From Chloroflexota bacterium (lineage in GTDB: Bacteria; Chloroflexota; Dehalococcoidia; SHYB01; JACPQI01), in the NCBI GenBank assembly GCA_016190545.1, contig JACPQI010000150.1:1-18205 (forward strand): a DNA stretch of 18,205 nt. Reading direction: 5' to 3'. A program made the translations under genes and the position numbers. Every line of letters starts with the position of its first letter. Position 1 is the first letter of the stretch. The notes beneath the pieces were generated by a model, which saw nothing but the letters and a program-made list of their open reading frames with translations, was not told the DNA's origin and ran no database searches. Shown here in pieces: positions 1-6,192 of the stretch.

Positions 1-699
1 ATGGAGCTGGGCGGCAAATCGCCCAACATCGTCTTCGAGGACGCGGACCTGGACAAGGCCATCGCCGGGGTGCTGGGGGGCTTTACAGCGGCGGCGGGAC
101 AGAGCTGCGTGTGCGGCTCCCGCGCCCTCATCCAGGAGTCGGTCTACAGGAGAGTGGTCGATGCGGTGGCGGAGGGCGTGAAGAAGATCAAGATCGGCGA
201 CCCCAGCAAGCCGGAGACGGACATGGGGCCTTTCTGCACCATCCAGCAGCTTGAAAAGGTGAAGCGCTTCGTCGAGCAGGGCAAGAAAGAGGGGGCCCGC
301 GTGGTGGTGGGCGGCAGCCAGCCCCAGGAGCCCAAGGGCTGGTTCTTCGAGCCCACGGTCTTCGCCGACGTGAAGAACAGCATGACCATCGCCCAGGAGG
401 AGATCTTCGGGCCGGTGCTCAGCGCCCTCTCTTTCAAGGATGAGGCGGAGGCTGTCCGTATCGCCAACGACACTCGCTTTGGCCTGGCGGCGGGCCTGTG
501 GACCCGGGACATCTCCCGCGCCCATCGCGTGGCCCGAGAGCTGCGGGCGGGCACCATCTGGATCAACCAGTACCGGCGCGGCGACCCGGCGTTTCCCTTC
601 GGCGGCTTCAAAGAGAGCGGCTACGGGCGGGAGAACGGCCGCGACGCCATTCTGGAGTTCACCCAGGCCAAGAGTGTGCAGATTGAGCTGGGCGGCTAG
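1..699 (+). CDS. Aldehyde dehydrogenase, C-terminal part (5' truncated by window edge)
   Basis: NAD(P)-dependent aldehyde dehydrogenase that oxidises an aldehyde to the carboxylate; substrate not predictable. The 232 visible residues begin inside the family motif ELGGKSP, whose Glu is the general base, so the ATG at position 1 is almost certainly internal and about half of a typical ~480-500-residue enzyme lies outside the window. The catalytic Cys is residue 36 in the GQSC context. The EEIFGPV motif at 133-139 carries the Glu that contacts the nicotinamide ribose. The conserved PFGGFKESGYGRE stretch lies near the C-terminus. The 3' end is intact (TAG), followed about 60 bp later by a tRNA gene on the other strand. 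No clear terminator was seen. Confidence 0.93.
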   Translation: MELGGKSPNIVFEDADLDKAIAGVLGGFTAAAGQSCVCGSRALIQESVYRRVVDAVAEGVKKIKIGDPSKPETDMGPFCTIQQLEKVKRFVEQGKKEGARVVVGGSQPQEPKGWFFEPTVFADVKNSMTIAQEEIFGPVLSALSFKDEAEAVRIANDTRFGLAAGLWTRDISRAHRVARELRAGTIWINQYRRGDPAFPFGGFKESGYGRENGRDAILEFTQAKSVQIELGG

Positions 700-757
700 G
701 AGGACTGGGGCAGCTCTCTACCGCGCTGAACTGGGGGACGTTCGTGCTATTAGATGA

Positions 758-832
758 TGGTACCCCCGGGGCGACTCGAACGCCCGCACCCGGCTCCGGA
801 GGCCGGTGCTCTATCCACTGAGCTACGGGGGC
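758..832 (-). tRNA. tRNA-Arg (anticodon CCG), CCA encoded
   Basis: Read on the minus strand this folds as a complete cloverleaf. The acceptor GCCCCCG pairs with CGGGGGT (G1-U72 wobble). The D arm contains AGCTCAGTGGATAGAGC. The anticodon stem CCGGC/GCCGG encloses loop CTCCGGA with anticodon CCG. The T arm is GGGCG-TTCGAGT-CGCCC. The 3' CCA is encoded at 758-760. It reads CGG arginine codons. The 5' end is at 832. Confidence 0.96.
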
Positions 833-842
833 ACGCGGCTTT

Positions 843-871
843 ATCGTAGCGTGTTCCAGGGCGCTTTGCAA
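843..871 (-). promoter_or_regulatory. Promoter of tRNA-Arg
   Basis: On the minus strand: -35 TTGCAA (866-871), exactly 17 bp, -10 TACGAT (843-848), ending 11 bp before the tRNA 5' end. Position and spacing fit a sigma70-type promoter driving the tRNA. Confidence 0.65.
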
Positions 872-909
872 ATTGCCGCTGGGCGTGGAATCGCCCCACC
901 ACAGACAGG

Positions 910-1638
910 CTACCGGACCGCAAAGGACTTCTTACAGACCGGGTGTCCCTTCCCCATCATGTGTGTGGCCCGGTATGTCACATACGTGGGGTAGCTGTAG
1001 CTGACCCCCTTGAAGAACGACCGGGCGTTTCCGCACATGGACTGGCAGACACGCTCCGCCTCCATGTTGTGCTCATGGGCCCAGCGCAGCAAAGGACAAG
1101 ACGAGTTGGTGATGGTAACGGTCTTGCCCTCCACCACCACCTTGGAGACGATGTCCAGAGAGCGGAAGGACATGTTTAGCACCTCTGCGAGAGCGCCCAC
1201 GTTAGGCTCCACATTGGTCTTGAAGGGACCGCTCGTGCGCATCCACCGCTTTCCCGCAAGGTACAAGGAGCGAGTCATCATCTCGTCCGCGGCCTGGCGA
1301 CCCCAACCCGCATCCATCTCCTCCAGGCAGCTTTGCAGGAACATGCTTTGGAACTGTAGGTTCTGGTGCCATTTCATCTCTGCGGGCACAGGAAAGGCGA
1401 CCAGCGCCTTCCGCCGCGCTCGCTGCGTGCTTCGGACCATCGTGCGTTGGGCCCTGCTGAGAGGGCGTTGCATGACCATGGCCGGCAGGCGCAGCAGGTC
1501 CTGGGTGTTCAGCGTCCAGCGTTTGGTGACAATGCTGCATAAGATTCGACCTGTCGCAGCCAGCCAGGACGGCGCTGAGGGGCCATCAGTAGCGATTCCG
1601 GCCACTTTTCTTGATTGAAGCGCTGTTGTCCACTGCAT
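910..1638 (-). CDS. Uncharacterised protein with Cys-rich C-terminal domain, possibly ATC-hydrolase-like
   Basis: 242-residue protein with an excellent Shine-Dalgarno (AGGGAGGAAG) just before its ATG. It starts 33 bp after the MFS transporter stop on the same strand, so it is probably co-transcribed as the second gene of that unit. The N-terminal ~90 residues are basic and predicted helical. The C-terminal half carries a spaced Cys pattern: SSCPLLRW, then VCQSMCGNARSFF, then HPVCKKSF at the end. That order (CP..., C..C, final GxxxC near the terminus) resembles the L-2-amino-thiazoline-4-carboxylate hydrolase-like family (PF14196), but the match is from memory and weak. It could instead be another cysteine-dependent or metal-binding domain. 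Soluble; no signal peptide seen. Confidence 0.8.
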   Translation of the reverse strand: MQWTTALQSRKVAGIATDGPSAPSWLAATGRILCSIVTKRWTLNTQDLLRLPAMVMQRPLSRAQRTMVRSTQRARRKALVAFPVPAEMKWHQNLQFQSMFLQSCLEEMDAGWGRQAADEMMTRSLYLAGKRWMRTSGPFKTNVEPNVGALAEVLNMSFRSLDIVSKVVVEGKTVTITNSSCPLLRWAHEHNMEAERVCQSMCGNARSFFKGVSYSYPTYVTYRATHMMGKGHPVCKKSFAVR

Positions 1639-1671
1639 ATCTTCCTCCCTGACGCGGGTGTAAGGTCTCGT

Positions 1672-3189
1672 TCAGAGCTTGAGCAACATGAGTGTAGCCA
1701 GCAGCGACAGCCCGCCGGCGACGGCAAAGACTTCCGGCAGTCCCGCGAACTGGGCCACGGTCCCGCCGAGCAAAGCGCCGACGATGGTGCCGCCATAGTA
1801 AGCAGACTGATAGAAGCCGACAGCTTCGCCCTGCCTACCCACAGGAGCAAGACGGGCGACTCGCGTGACCCCAGCGACGTTAATGGCGGCCCACGCTATG
1901 CCGGAAAGAGCGATGAGGCAGAGCAGGATAACAAGACTGGCATACAGAGGGAGCGTGATGAACGCCAGAAGGCCAAGGGCAAGGAACAGGAGGCCTCGAC
2001 CGGTCACGGCGATGGCCTGCATACGTAGCGGGTGAATGTGGTCCACTTGCTTGGCCAGCACGCCATAAGAAAGAGTGGAGAAACCGTACAGGGCTGCTGT
2101 CGCTGCCAGCGCCATATAGCCCGGAGCGCCCAGGTGGCGCGCTATGAACACCGGCAGGACGGTCGTTGTCATGGCATACCCGAGGAGAATTACGAGGACC
2201 GTAGCGTAGTACAGCTTGAGACTGTCGGGCAATTGGTGCCGGCTCTCGTCATGACGAGACCGGACCTGGTACCCTCGATACGTTTCGAACAGCGAAGGCA
2301 GAAGAGCGGTCGATTGGGTATGAACGGAACCCATAGGCAATGGGATGCCCCGGAAGTAGCGCTGCGTCTCCAGAGCGTGGATCGGCATGCTCATCAGTAT
2401 CTTCGCTATGAACCCCGGCAGCCCGAGCAAGACCTTCAGCATGAAATAGGCCGCGCGGCCAAGCAGTTCCATTACTTGGCCCAGCGTAGGCAGTTGGGGT
2501 TCCGCGTCTACGGAAACCCGCTCATCAAAGGCGATGCCGGTATCATGACGCTGAACGGGCGAAGACTGCTCCACAACCCAGAGATATGCGCAGAGCGCGC
2601 CCAGCACCGCGACAAGCCCAGAAGCCACAAACAGCAAGCGCAGGCCCCATTCTTGGTCAAGGAACTGGCCGCTTACGCCCAACCAGAGGATGCCGAAGGC
2701 GAGCCCTAGGCCGCCGCCAAGGGAAAAGACCCGATTGAAGGCGCCGAACTTTTCAGGCCACATGCGCTTGGGAAAGAGGCGGCTGATGAGAATGGACGAT
2801 GACGGTGTGGGCGCGCCCATGAAAAGGCCGAAGACAAAGCTCAGCGCCATGAGCATCCAGGCCGAGGTGGTAAGAGCAAAAAGCATGGCGGAGAGGCCGC
2901 CCAGCGCGAACAGGGCAGCCAACAGTGGCCGCTGCCAGGGGATGCGGTCTGCCAGACGGCCGAAAATAATGCCGCCAACCACTGCTCCAACCGTGTCCAT
3001 CACATCGATCTGGCTGATGGTGGCGGGCGCAGCCCCAATCACCACAGTGGCGAAGATGACGATGAGGCTATCGACATTGAGGGTAGCGACGTTAAACAGG
3101 CCATAGGCGTAGAACCAGCGGCTGCGTTTTGCCTCGGACTCCCGCTGGTCCTGTATTTGCGCTAGGTACCGGTTTTCCGCCGCCAGCAT
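1672..3189 (-). CDS. Major facilitator superfamily (MFS) transporter
   Basis: 505-residue integral membrane protein. A short charged N-terminus precedes about twelve hydrophobic segments in two bundles. A long polar cytoplasmic loop (roughly residues 205-320) separates the halves, typical of MFS. The loop between TM2 and TM3 carries a motif-A-like GRLADRIPWQRPL (Gly, Asp, Arg conserved). TM11 is rich in small residues (SAYYGGTIVGALLGG), as in drug/metabolite exporters. Start: ATG preceded by AGGGGG at good spacing. First gene of a two-gene unit with the 910-1638 protein. The leader holds a promoter and a terminator hairpin upstream of the RBS, which suggests attenuation. Substrate unknown; co-expression hints that the downstream protein acts on the same compound. 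Confidence 0.9.
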   Translation of the reverse strand: MLAAENRYLAQIQDQRESEAKRSRWFYAYGLFNVATLNVDSLIVIFATVVIGAAPATISQIDVMDTVGAVVGGIIFGRLADRIPWQRPLLAALFALGGLSAMLFALTTSAWMLMALSFVFGLFMGAPTPSSSILISRLFPKRMWPEKFGAFNRVFSLGGGLGLAFGILWLGVSGQFLDQEWGLRLLFVASGLVAVLGALCAYLWVVEQSSPVQRHDTGIAFDERVSVDAEPQLPTLGQVMELLGRAAYFMLKVLLGLPGFIAKILMSMPIHALETQRYFRGIPLPMGSVHTQSTALLPSLFETYRGYQVRSRHDESRHQLPDSLKLYYATVLVILLGYAMTTTVLPVFIARHLGAPGYMALAATAALYGFSTLSYGVLAKQVDHIHPLRMQAIAVTGRGLLFLALGLLAFITLPLYASLVILLCLIALSGIAWAAINVAGVTRVARLAPVGRQGEAVGFYQSAYYGGTIVGALLGGTVAQFAGLPEVFAVAGGLSLLATLMLLKL

Positions 3190-3204
3190 GCTGCCCCCTA
3201 GGGG

Positions 3205-3233
3205 AAAAACAAGCGACCTCTCGGGAGGTCGCT
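3205..3233 (-). terminator. Intrinsic-terminator-like hairpin in the MFS leader (attenuator candidate)
   Basis: On the minus strand a 9-bp perfect stem (AGCGACCTC pairs with GAGGTCGCT; tetraloop CCGA) is followed by TGTTTTT. It lies about 90 nt after the promoter and 16 nt before the MFS ATG. There is no T-run on the other strand, so it acts towards the MFS gene. The 5' arm can also pair with the upstream GGTCG (complement of 3239-3243), giving a mutually exclusive hairpin. Confidence 0.65.
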
Positions 3234-3329
3234 GGAAACGACCGACTGCTCCACCTCATCGGAGCGACAGTACGGGCATCAGACACGAGAGGCCCTGCCA
3301 TCGCTCGAATTGGTTTTGAAACCAGTTCA

Positions 3330-3359
3330 AGATTACGGCGGCACGAAGGTGGGTGTCAA
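3330..3359 (-). promoter_or_regulatory. Promoter for the MFS transcription unit
   Basis: Minus strand: consensus -35 TTGACA (3354-3359), 18 bp, -10 TAATCT (3330-3335; 3 of 6 consensus). It would start transcription near 3322, leaving a leader of about 130 nt. The leader has several possible hairpins: AGCGA/TCGCT enclosing GGGC/GCCC, and a GGTTT/AAACC hairpin at its 5' end. With the leader terminator this explains most of the 312-bp gap between the zinc-ribbon and MFS genes. Confidence 0.55.
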
Positions 3360-3392
3360 CGGATTTTCAGGGATTTCAGAGCCGGTTTTCAC

Positions 3393-3424
3393 CGTTCTCC
3401 TCCCTCTGAGGGAAGGAGAGAACG
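3393..3424. repeat. Long imperfect inverted repeat
   Basis: CGTTC, TCCT and CCCT pair in register with AGGG, AGGA and GAACG around a 3-nt loop, with two small bulges (13 bp total). It lies between the zinc-ribbon gene and the MFS promoter. Neither strand has a T-run, so it is not a clear terminator; function unknown. Immediately before it (3361-3379) is a short tandem GGATTTTCAG / GGATTTCAG. Confidence 0.5.
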
Positions 3425-3452
3425 TTCAGATCTTGGGACGAAACGCCGAAGA

Positions 3453-3473
3453 GCCAAGGCCGAAAGGCCTGGC
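3453..3473 (-). terminator. Possible terminator after the zinc-ribbon gene
   Basis: Minus strand: GCCAGGCC, loop TTTC, GGCC-T-TGGC, an 8-bp GC-rich stem with a single bulged base, 29 nt past the stop codon. The tract after it is only weakly T-rich, so the call is tentative. Confidence 0.4.
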
Positions 3474-3501
3474 CACGGGGGGTGGGCGACTATGGGCTGC
3501 G

Positions 3502-3795
3502 CTAGACGCCGGTGCGAGTCTTAGAGAAGCAGGCGCTGCAATAGACAGGCCGGTTGTTGCGCGGCTGGAAGGGGACCCGCGCCTCACCGCCACAAGAAGC
3601 GCAGACAGCGGTGAAGAACTGGCGCCCCTCACCCGTCGCTTCCCCGGTCCGGCCCTTGCGCGCTTTGCGGCAGTCCGGGCAGCGCTTGGGATCGTTCTGG
3701 TACCCACGGTTGGCGAACATCTCTTGCTCCTGAGCAGAGAAAGCGAATGTTACGCCGCAGTCCTGACAGGTGAGGGTCTTGTCCTGGAAGGGCAT
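3502..3795 (-). CDS. Small double zinc-ribbon protein (CxxC-x17-CxxC family)
   Basis: 97-residue soluble protein with four CxxC pairs: C10/C13, C39/C42, C65/C68 and C86/C89. The last two are separated by exactly 17 residues, the hallmark of the CxxC-x17-CxxC domain. The first half (LTCQDCGVTFAFSAQEQEMF...RCPDCR) matches the probable zinc-ribbon domain of the zf-trcl type. Two structural zinc sites are expected; the family's role is unknown, with nucleic-acid binding often assumed. The ATG was chosen because AAGGAG lies 9 nt upstream and the family starts MPFxDKxLxCxDCG; a longer in-frame ORF upstream has no RBS and reads through the promoter. It has its own promoter, although it follows the CDF exporter on the same strand. 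Confidence 0.88.
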   Translation of the reverse strand: MPFQDKTLTCQDCGVTFAFSAQEQEMFANRGYQNDPKRCPDCRKARKGRTGEATGEGRQFFTAVCASCGGEARVPFQPRNNRPVYCSACFSKTRTGV

Positions 3796-3904
3796 CCGAG
3801 TATTCTCCTTTTGGTGCGCTACCATCAGGCCCTGGCGCTGGGCGCCTAGCGGCGGTGGTCCGCTCCCGTATGTCCGAGCATTTCGTACCTGATTTCGACG
3901 GCGA

Positions 3905-3933
3905 AGTATACCTAAAGGGTATGACAAAAGCAA
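3905..3933 (-). promoter_or_regulatory. Promoter of the zinc-ribbon gene
   Basis: Minus strand: -35 TTGCTT (3928-3933), 17 bp, -10 TATACT (3905-3910), about 110 nt before the ATG. A 5-bp inverted repeat ATACC-N5-GGTAT sits between the -35 and -10 boxes and may be an operator. Confidence 0.6.
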
Positions 3934-4021
3934 GGGCGCACACTTTCGGCTACGCTCGCCAAGAGCCGGGCAGGGGGCTGCGCGCCAAAGCAAACAGCTT
4001 TGCAAGCCCGCACGAGGATGT

Positions 4022-4996
4022 CTAGGGCGAGTGGTAATCGTCTCGGCAGCCCGGCGCATAGGTTTCGTCGCACCCAGCTGCGCTCTCTTCGAGCTGGATG
4101 GTCACGTGATGCAAGTCGAACCGCCTGGTGAGGACACGCCGCATATCGGTGAGAAGCTGGTCGCGCTGCACACGACCCATGTGCGGCTCCACCAGAATGT
4201 GGGCGCTCATGGCATTGTAGCCGGACGTGAGCATCCAGGCATGAAGATCATGTACCTCGCTCACCCCGGGGAAGCGATGGAGCGCCGCCTCCAGCGCATG
4301 CAAGTCGAGTCCGGGAGGCGTCCCTTCCATAAGAATATGGAATGTCTGTCGCAGCAGCTTCAGGCTGCTCACGAATACCAGCACGGCGATGGCGATGCTG
4401 GCGACGGCGTCCGCCAGATACCAACCGAAGGCGAGCATGAGACTGCCGGCTATGATGGCGCCAAGCGAGCCGAGCAGGTCACCCATGACGTGGAACAGGG
4501 CAGCCCGGATATTGAGGCTCGCCGTGGCCGCGCGGCGCAGCACGGCGATGCTCAGCAGGTTGGCGCCAAGGCCCACGCCGGCGATGGCCAGCATGGCGGC
4601 GCTGTCCACCTGCGGCGGATCATTCAAACGGAGCAAGGCTTCATAAAGGACATAAGCCACCACCAGCCAGAGAGCGAGGCCGTTGACCAGGGCGCCCAGG
4701 ATCTCGGCGCGACGGTATCCGAACGTGCGTTGGGGGCTCGGAGGCCGCGTCGCAACCCAGGAGACCAGTAGGGCTAACATCAAAGAGGCTACGTCAGCCA
4801 GCATGTGGCCGGCGTCAGACAGCAAGGCCAAGCTGTTGGTAAGCAGACCGCCTACAAGCTCCACCACCAGGAACGCCGCCGTGATGCCGAGGGCGAGCAA
4901 CAGCCGCCGTCTACTTCCGCCAATTTCCCGCCCGTGTTGGTGTGCCCCGCCGTGGTCGGCTGCGGCGCGACGATCGGGTGAAGTCTGCCGGTCCAT
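4022..4996 (-). CDS. Cation diffusion facilitator (CDF) family zinc/cadmium exporter
   Basis: 324-residue inner-membrane metal/proton antiporter that moves Zn2+ (often Cd2+ or Co2+) out of the cytoplasm. The His-rich N-terminus (DHGGAHQHG) precedes six membrane segments. TM2 has LLSDAGHMLAD (H64, D68) and TM5 has FHVMGD (H169, D173), together the CzcD/ZitB-type tetrahedral transport site. A cytoplasmic C-terminal domain follows (GVSEVHDLHAWMLTSG, then HHVTIQLE), matching the usual length. The ATG lies 4 bp after the stop of the ArsR gene, with GAGTGAGGG as RBS, so the two are translationally coupled and the exporter should be induced when the repressor binds metal. A longer in-frame ORF upstream only overlaps arsR and is not used. 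Confidence 0.93.
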   Translation of the reverse strand: MDRQTSPDRRAAADHGGAHQHGREIGGSRRRLLLALGITAAFLVVELVGGLLTNSLALLSDAGHMLADVASLMLALLVSWVATRPPSPQRTFGYRRAEILGALVNGLALWLVVAYVLYEALLRLNDPPQVDSAAMLAIAGVGLGANLLSIAVLRRAATASLNIRAALFHVMGDLLGSLGAIIAGSLMLAFGWYLADAVASIAIAVLVFVSSLKLLRQTFHILMEGTPPGLDLHALEAALHRFPGVSEVHDLHAWMLTSGYNAMSAHILVEPHMGRVQRDQLLTDMRRVLTRRFDLHHVTIQLEESAAGCDETYAPGCRDDYHSP

Positions 4997-5000
4997 GCCC

Positions 5001-5345
5001 TCACTCCCGCCCTTGAATATGACGCAATCCGATGTCCAGCAACTCCCTGACATGAGCATCGTCCAACGAATAGAAGACCATACGGCCCTGACGCCGGTTC
5101 TTGGCCCAGCGCAGAGTGCGCAGCAGACGCAAATGCTGGGAGACGGAGGAGACGGAGAGGCCCAGCGCTCGCGCCAGGTCACCGACGCACCGCTCTCCCT
5201 CAAGCAGACTGTAGATGATCTTCACGCGGCTGGGGTCTGCCAGCGCGCCGAATGCCTCAGCCAAGTCATTGTAAGACCGGCCAGCGTGGGGGAAGGCCGG
5301 CGCATGGAGCTGCACGGGACGGGCACGGTTCTGCGTGCGAGACAT
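5001..5345 (-). CDS. ArsR/SmtB-family metal-responsive repressor
   Basis: 114-residue winged-helix repressor that releases DNA on metal binding. The helix-turn-helix spans roughly 53-75 (CVGDLARALGLSVSSVSQHL), followed by the wing (RRQGRMVFYSLDD). The alpha3 site has only one Cys (ERCVGDL), so CadC-type Cys ligation is unlikely. The C-terminal helix has D96-x-H98-x10-H109, the alpha5 Zn(II)/Co(II) motif of CzrA/SmtB. The usual fourth ligand at H109+3 is Gly112, however, with Glu114 the nearest substitute. It is the first gene of an operon with the CDF exporter, and an operator-like palindrome overlaps its promoter, implying autorepression. The start has only a weak RBS (GAAAG) but is the sole ATG in a suitable place. 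Confidence 0.93.
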   Translation of the reverse strand: MSRTQNRARPVQLHAPAFPHAGRSYNDLAEAFGALADPSRVKIIYSLLEGERCVGDLARALGLSVSSVSQHLRLLRTLRWAKNRRQGRMVFYSLDDAHVRELLDIGLRHIQGRE

Positions 5346-5376
5346 TTTGTTACTTTCGCAAACAATAAACTATAAC

Positions 5377-5392
5377 GAGTATAAAAATACTC
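5377..5392. promoter_or_regulatory. ArsR operator candidate
   Basis: Perfect inverted repeat GAGTAT-AAAA-ATACTC. It overlaps the -10 box and spacer of the arsR promoter, where a repressor would block RNA polymerase. AT-rich palindromes in this place are typical of ArsR/SmtB operators. Confidence 0.65.
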
Positions 5393-5407
5393 CATTCCCC
5401 GAGTCAA
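5378..5407 (-). promoter_or_regulatory. Promoter of the arsR-CDF operon
   Basis: Minus strand: -35 TTGACT (5402-5407), 18 bp, -10 TATACT (5378-5383), giving a short leader of about 25 nt before the arsR ATG. Confidence 0.65.
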
Positions 5408-5480
5408 CAGGAAAGATAAATCCACCCTCAAGACTGAGGCTTCAGTGCGTGAGAGAAGAAAGGCGCTTGAGGAGAGGGAA

Positions 5481-5741
5481 CTAGCGGGGGCCGCCCTGCG
5501 TGCGCTCCCGGGCCTGGTTTACAGTGAGAGCTCGGCCCTTGAGGTCCTTGCCGTTCAGGGCATCGATGGCGGCCTGCGCTTCAGCGTCGTTCGGCATATC
5601 GACAAAACCGAATCCGCGAGAACGGCCGGAGGTCTGGTCCATGATGACGTTGGCCGAACTGACCTGGCCGTACTGGCTGAAGAGCGTCACCATGTCCTGG
5701 TCAGTGGCGGCGTACGGAAGGTTCCCTACAAAGAGTCTCAT
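5481..5741 (-). CDS. Single-domain RNA-binding protein (RRM)
   Basis: 86-residue protein that is essentially one RNA recognition motif. RNP2 is LFVGNL at residues 3-8 and RNP1 is RGFGFVDM at 42-49, with the usual aromatic residues for base stacking (F4, F44, F46). A short basic tail follows (QARERTQGGPR). Bacterial proteins of this size bind single-stranded RNA and are often cold-responsive, as in cyanobacterial Rbp proteins; the target here is unknown. Start: ATG with GAGGTGA upstream. It is transcribed alone from an extended -10 promoter about 120 nt upstream. Similar proteins often have a Gly-rich tail; this one is short. Confidence 0.93.
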   Translation of the reverse strand: MRLFVGNLPYAATDQDMVTLFSQYGQVSSANVIMDQTSGRSRGFGFVDMPNDAEAQAAIDALNGKDLKGRALTVNQARERTQGGPR

Positions 5742-5860
5742 GCGGCGTCACCTCGCCCGGCGAGTTTCTCCTCGTCCTTAGCAAGCGCCGATTGCGCTCT
5801 GCGTCGTCTGGGAACGCCGCTGGCCTGCTGTCCTTGCATACGGTCTTCGGAGTTGCGCCC

Positions 5861-5869
5861 AGTATATCA
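5861..5869 (-). promoter_or_regulatory. Extended -10 promoter element for the RRM gene
   Basis: Minus strand TGATATACT: the TGn extension plus -10 TATACT, about 120 nt upstream of the ATG. No good -35 box was seen, as expected for an extended -10 promoter. A long leader of about 115 nt results, as in many cold-shock-type mRNAs. Confidence 0.5.
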
Positions 5870-5926
5870 CACTACGCAAGACGCTAAGATCAATGGCAGC
5901 GGTCTTTCTGGAACAAGGGTGAAGTC

Positions 5927-6003
5927 TGGCGCCCTGGACCGGATTCGAACCGGCGGTCTCTGCCTTGACAGGGCAGTGTGTTAGGCCTCTACACCACCAG
6001 GGC
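5927..6003 (-). tRNA. tRNA-Asp (anticodon GTC), CCA encoded
   Basis: Minus-strand cloverleaf. The acceptor GCCCTGG pairs perfectly with CCAGGGC. The D stem is GTGT/ACAC. The anticodon stem CTGCC/GGCAG holds loop CTGTCAA with anticodon GTC. The T arm is CCGG-TTCGAAT-CCGG. Discriminator G is followed by encoded CCA (5927-5929), all as expected for tRNA-Asp. Confidence 0.96.
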
Positions 6004-6022
6004 TTGGAACGTAGCGTGTGGG

Positions 6023-6051
6023 ATTCTAGCAGCGCCCTATAGGGGTGTCAA
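6023..6051 (-). promoter_or_regulatory. Promoter of tRNA-Asp
   Basis: Minus strand: -35 TTGACA (6046-6051), 17 bp, -10 TAGAAT (6023-6028), about 20 bp before the tRNA 5' end. The boxes and spacing are identical to the promoter at 11252-11280. Confidence 0.75.
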
Positions 6052-6111
6052 GGCGAGCGTCTTGCATATTTAAGTGAAGGAACTAAATCCCTCTGTTGTA
6101 CCCCAAATAGG

Positions 6112-6139
6112 TTGAACTTCCGAGATGACTGTCTATACT
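6112..6139 (+). promoter_or_regulatory. Promoter of the HEPN-like gene
   Basis: -35 TTGAAC (6112-6117), 16 bp, -10 TATACT (6134-6139), with transcription expected near 6146. The TTG at 6112 that could open a longer reading frame is this -35 box, which argues for a start further in. Confidence 0.6.
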
Positions 6140-6192
6140 GGAGGCTACCAACACCACCGATTAGACTGTGGATTATGGTGGGGAGTAAGCCT

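Noticed and set aside
2032..2709. Plus-strand open frame of 225 codons inside the MFS gene
   Set aside because: Antisense shadow of a clear transporter gene; composition is not protein-like and it lacks an RBS.
3266..3306. Fluoride-riboswitch-like fragments (GCGATGG... CTGATGCCCGTACTG) in the MFS leader, minus strand
   Set aside because: The second stem and the conserved linker between the two motifs are missing, and the gene is not a fluoride exporter type; resemblance is probably chance.
3190..3359. T-box leader
   Set aside because: No clear AGGGTGGNACCGCG box or Stem I specifier features, and the leader is short; only a bulged TGGA is present.
3986..4002. Hairpin CAAAGC-AAACA-GCTTTG after the CDF gene
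   Set aside because: Six pairs and no T-run on either strand; too weak to call a terminator.
5426..5446. Overlapping small hairpins CCTCA-AGAC-TGAGG and ACTGA-GGCT-TCAGT between arsR and the RRM gene
   Set aside because: Five-bp stems without a T-tract; could be chance or a weak terminator.
6112..6192. N-terminal extension of the HEPN-like gene from TTG 6112
   Set aside because: The TTG is the -35 box of a good promoter and no ribosome-binding site precedes it.
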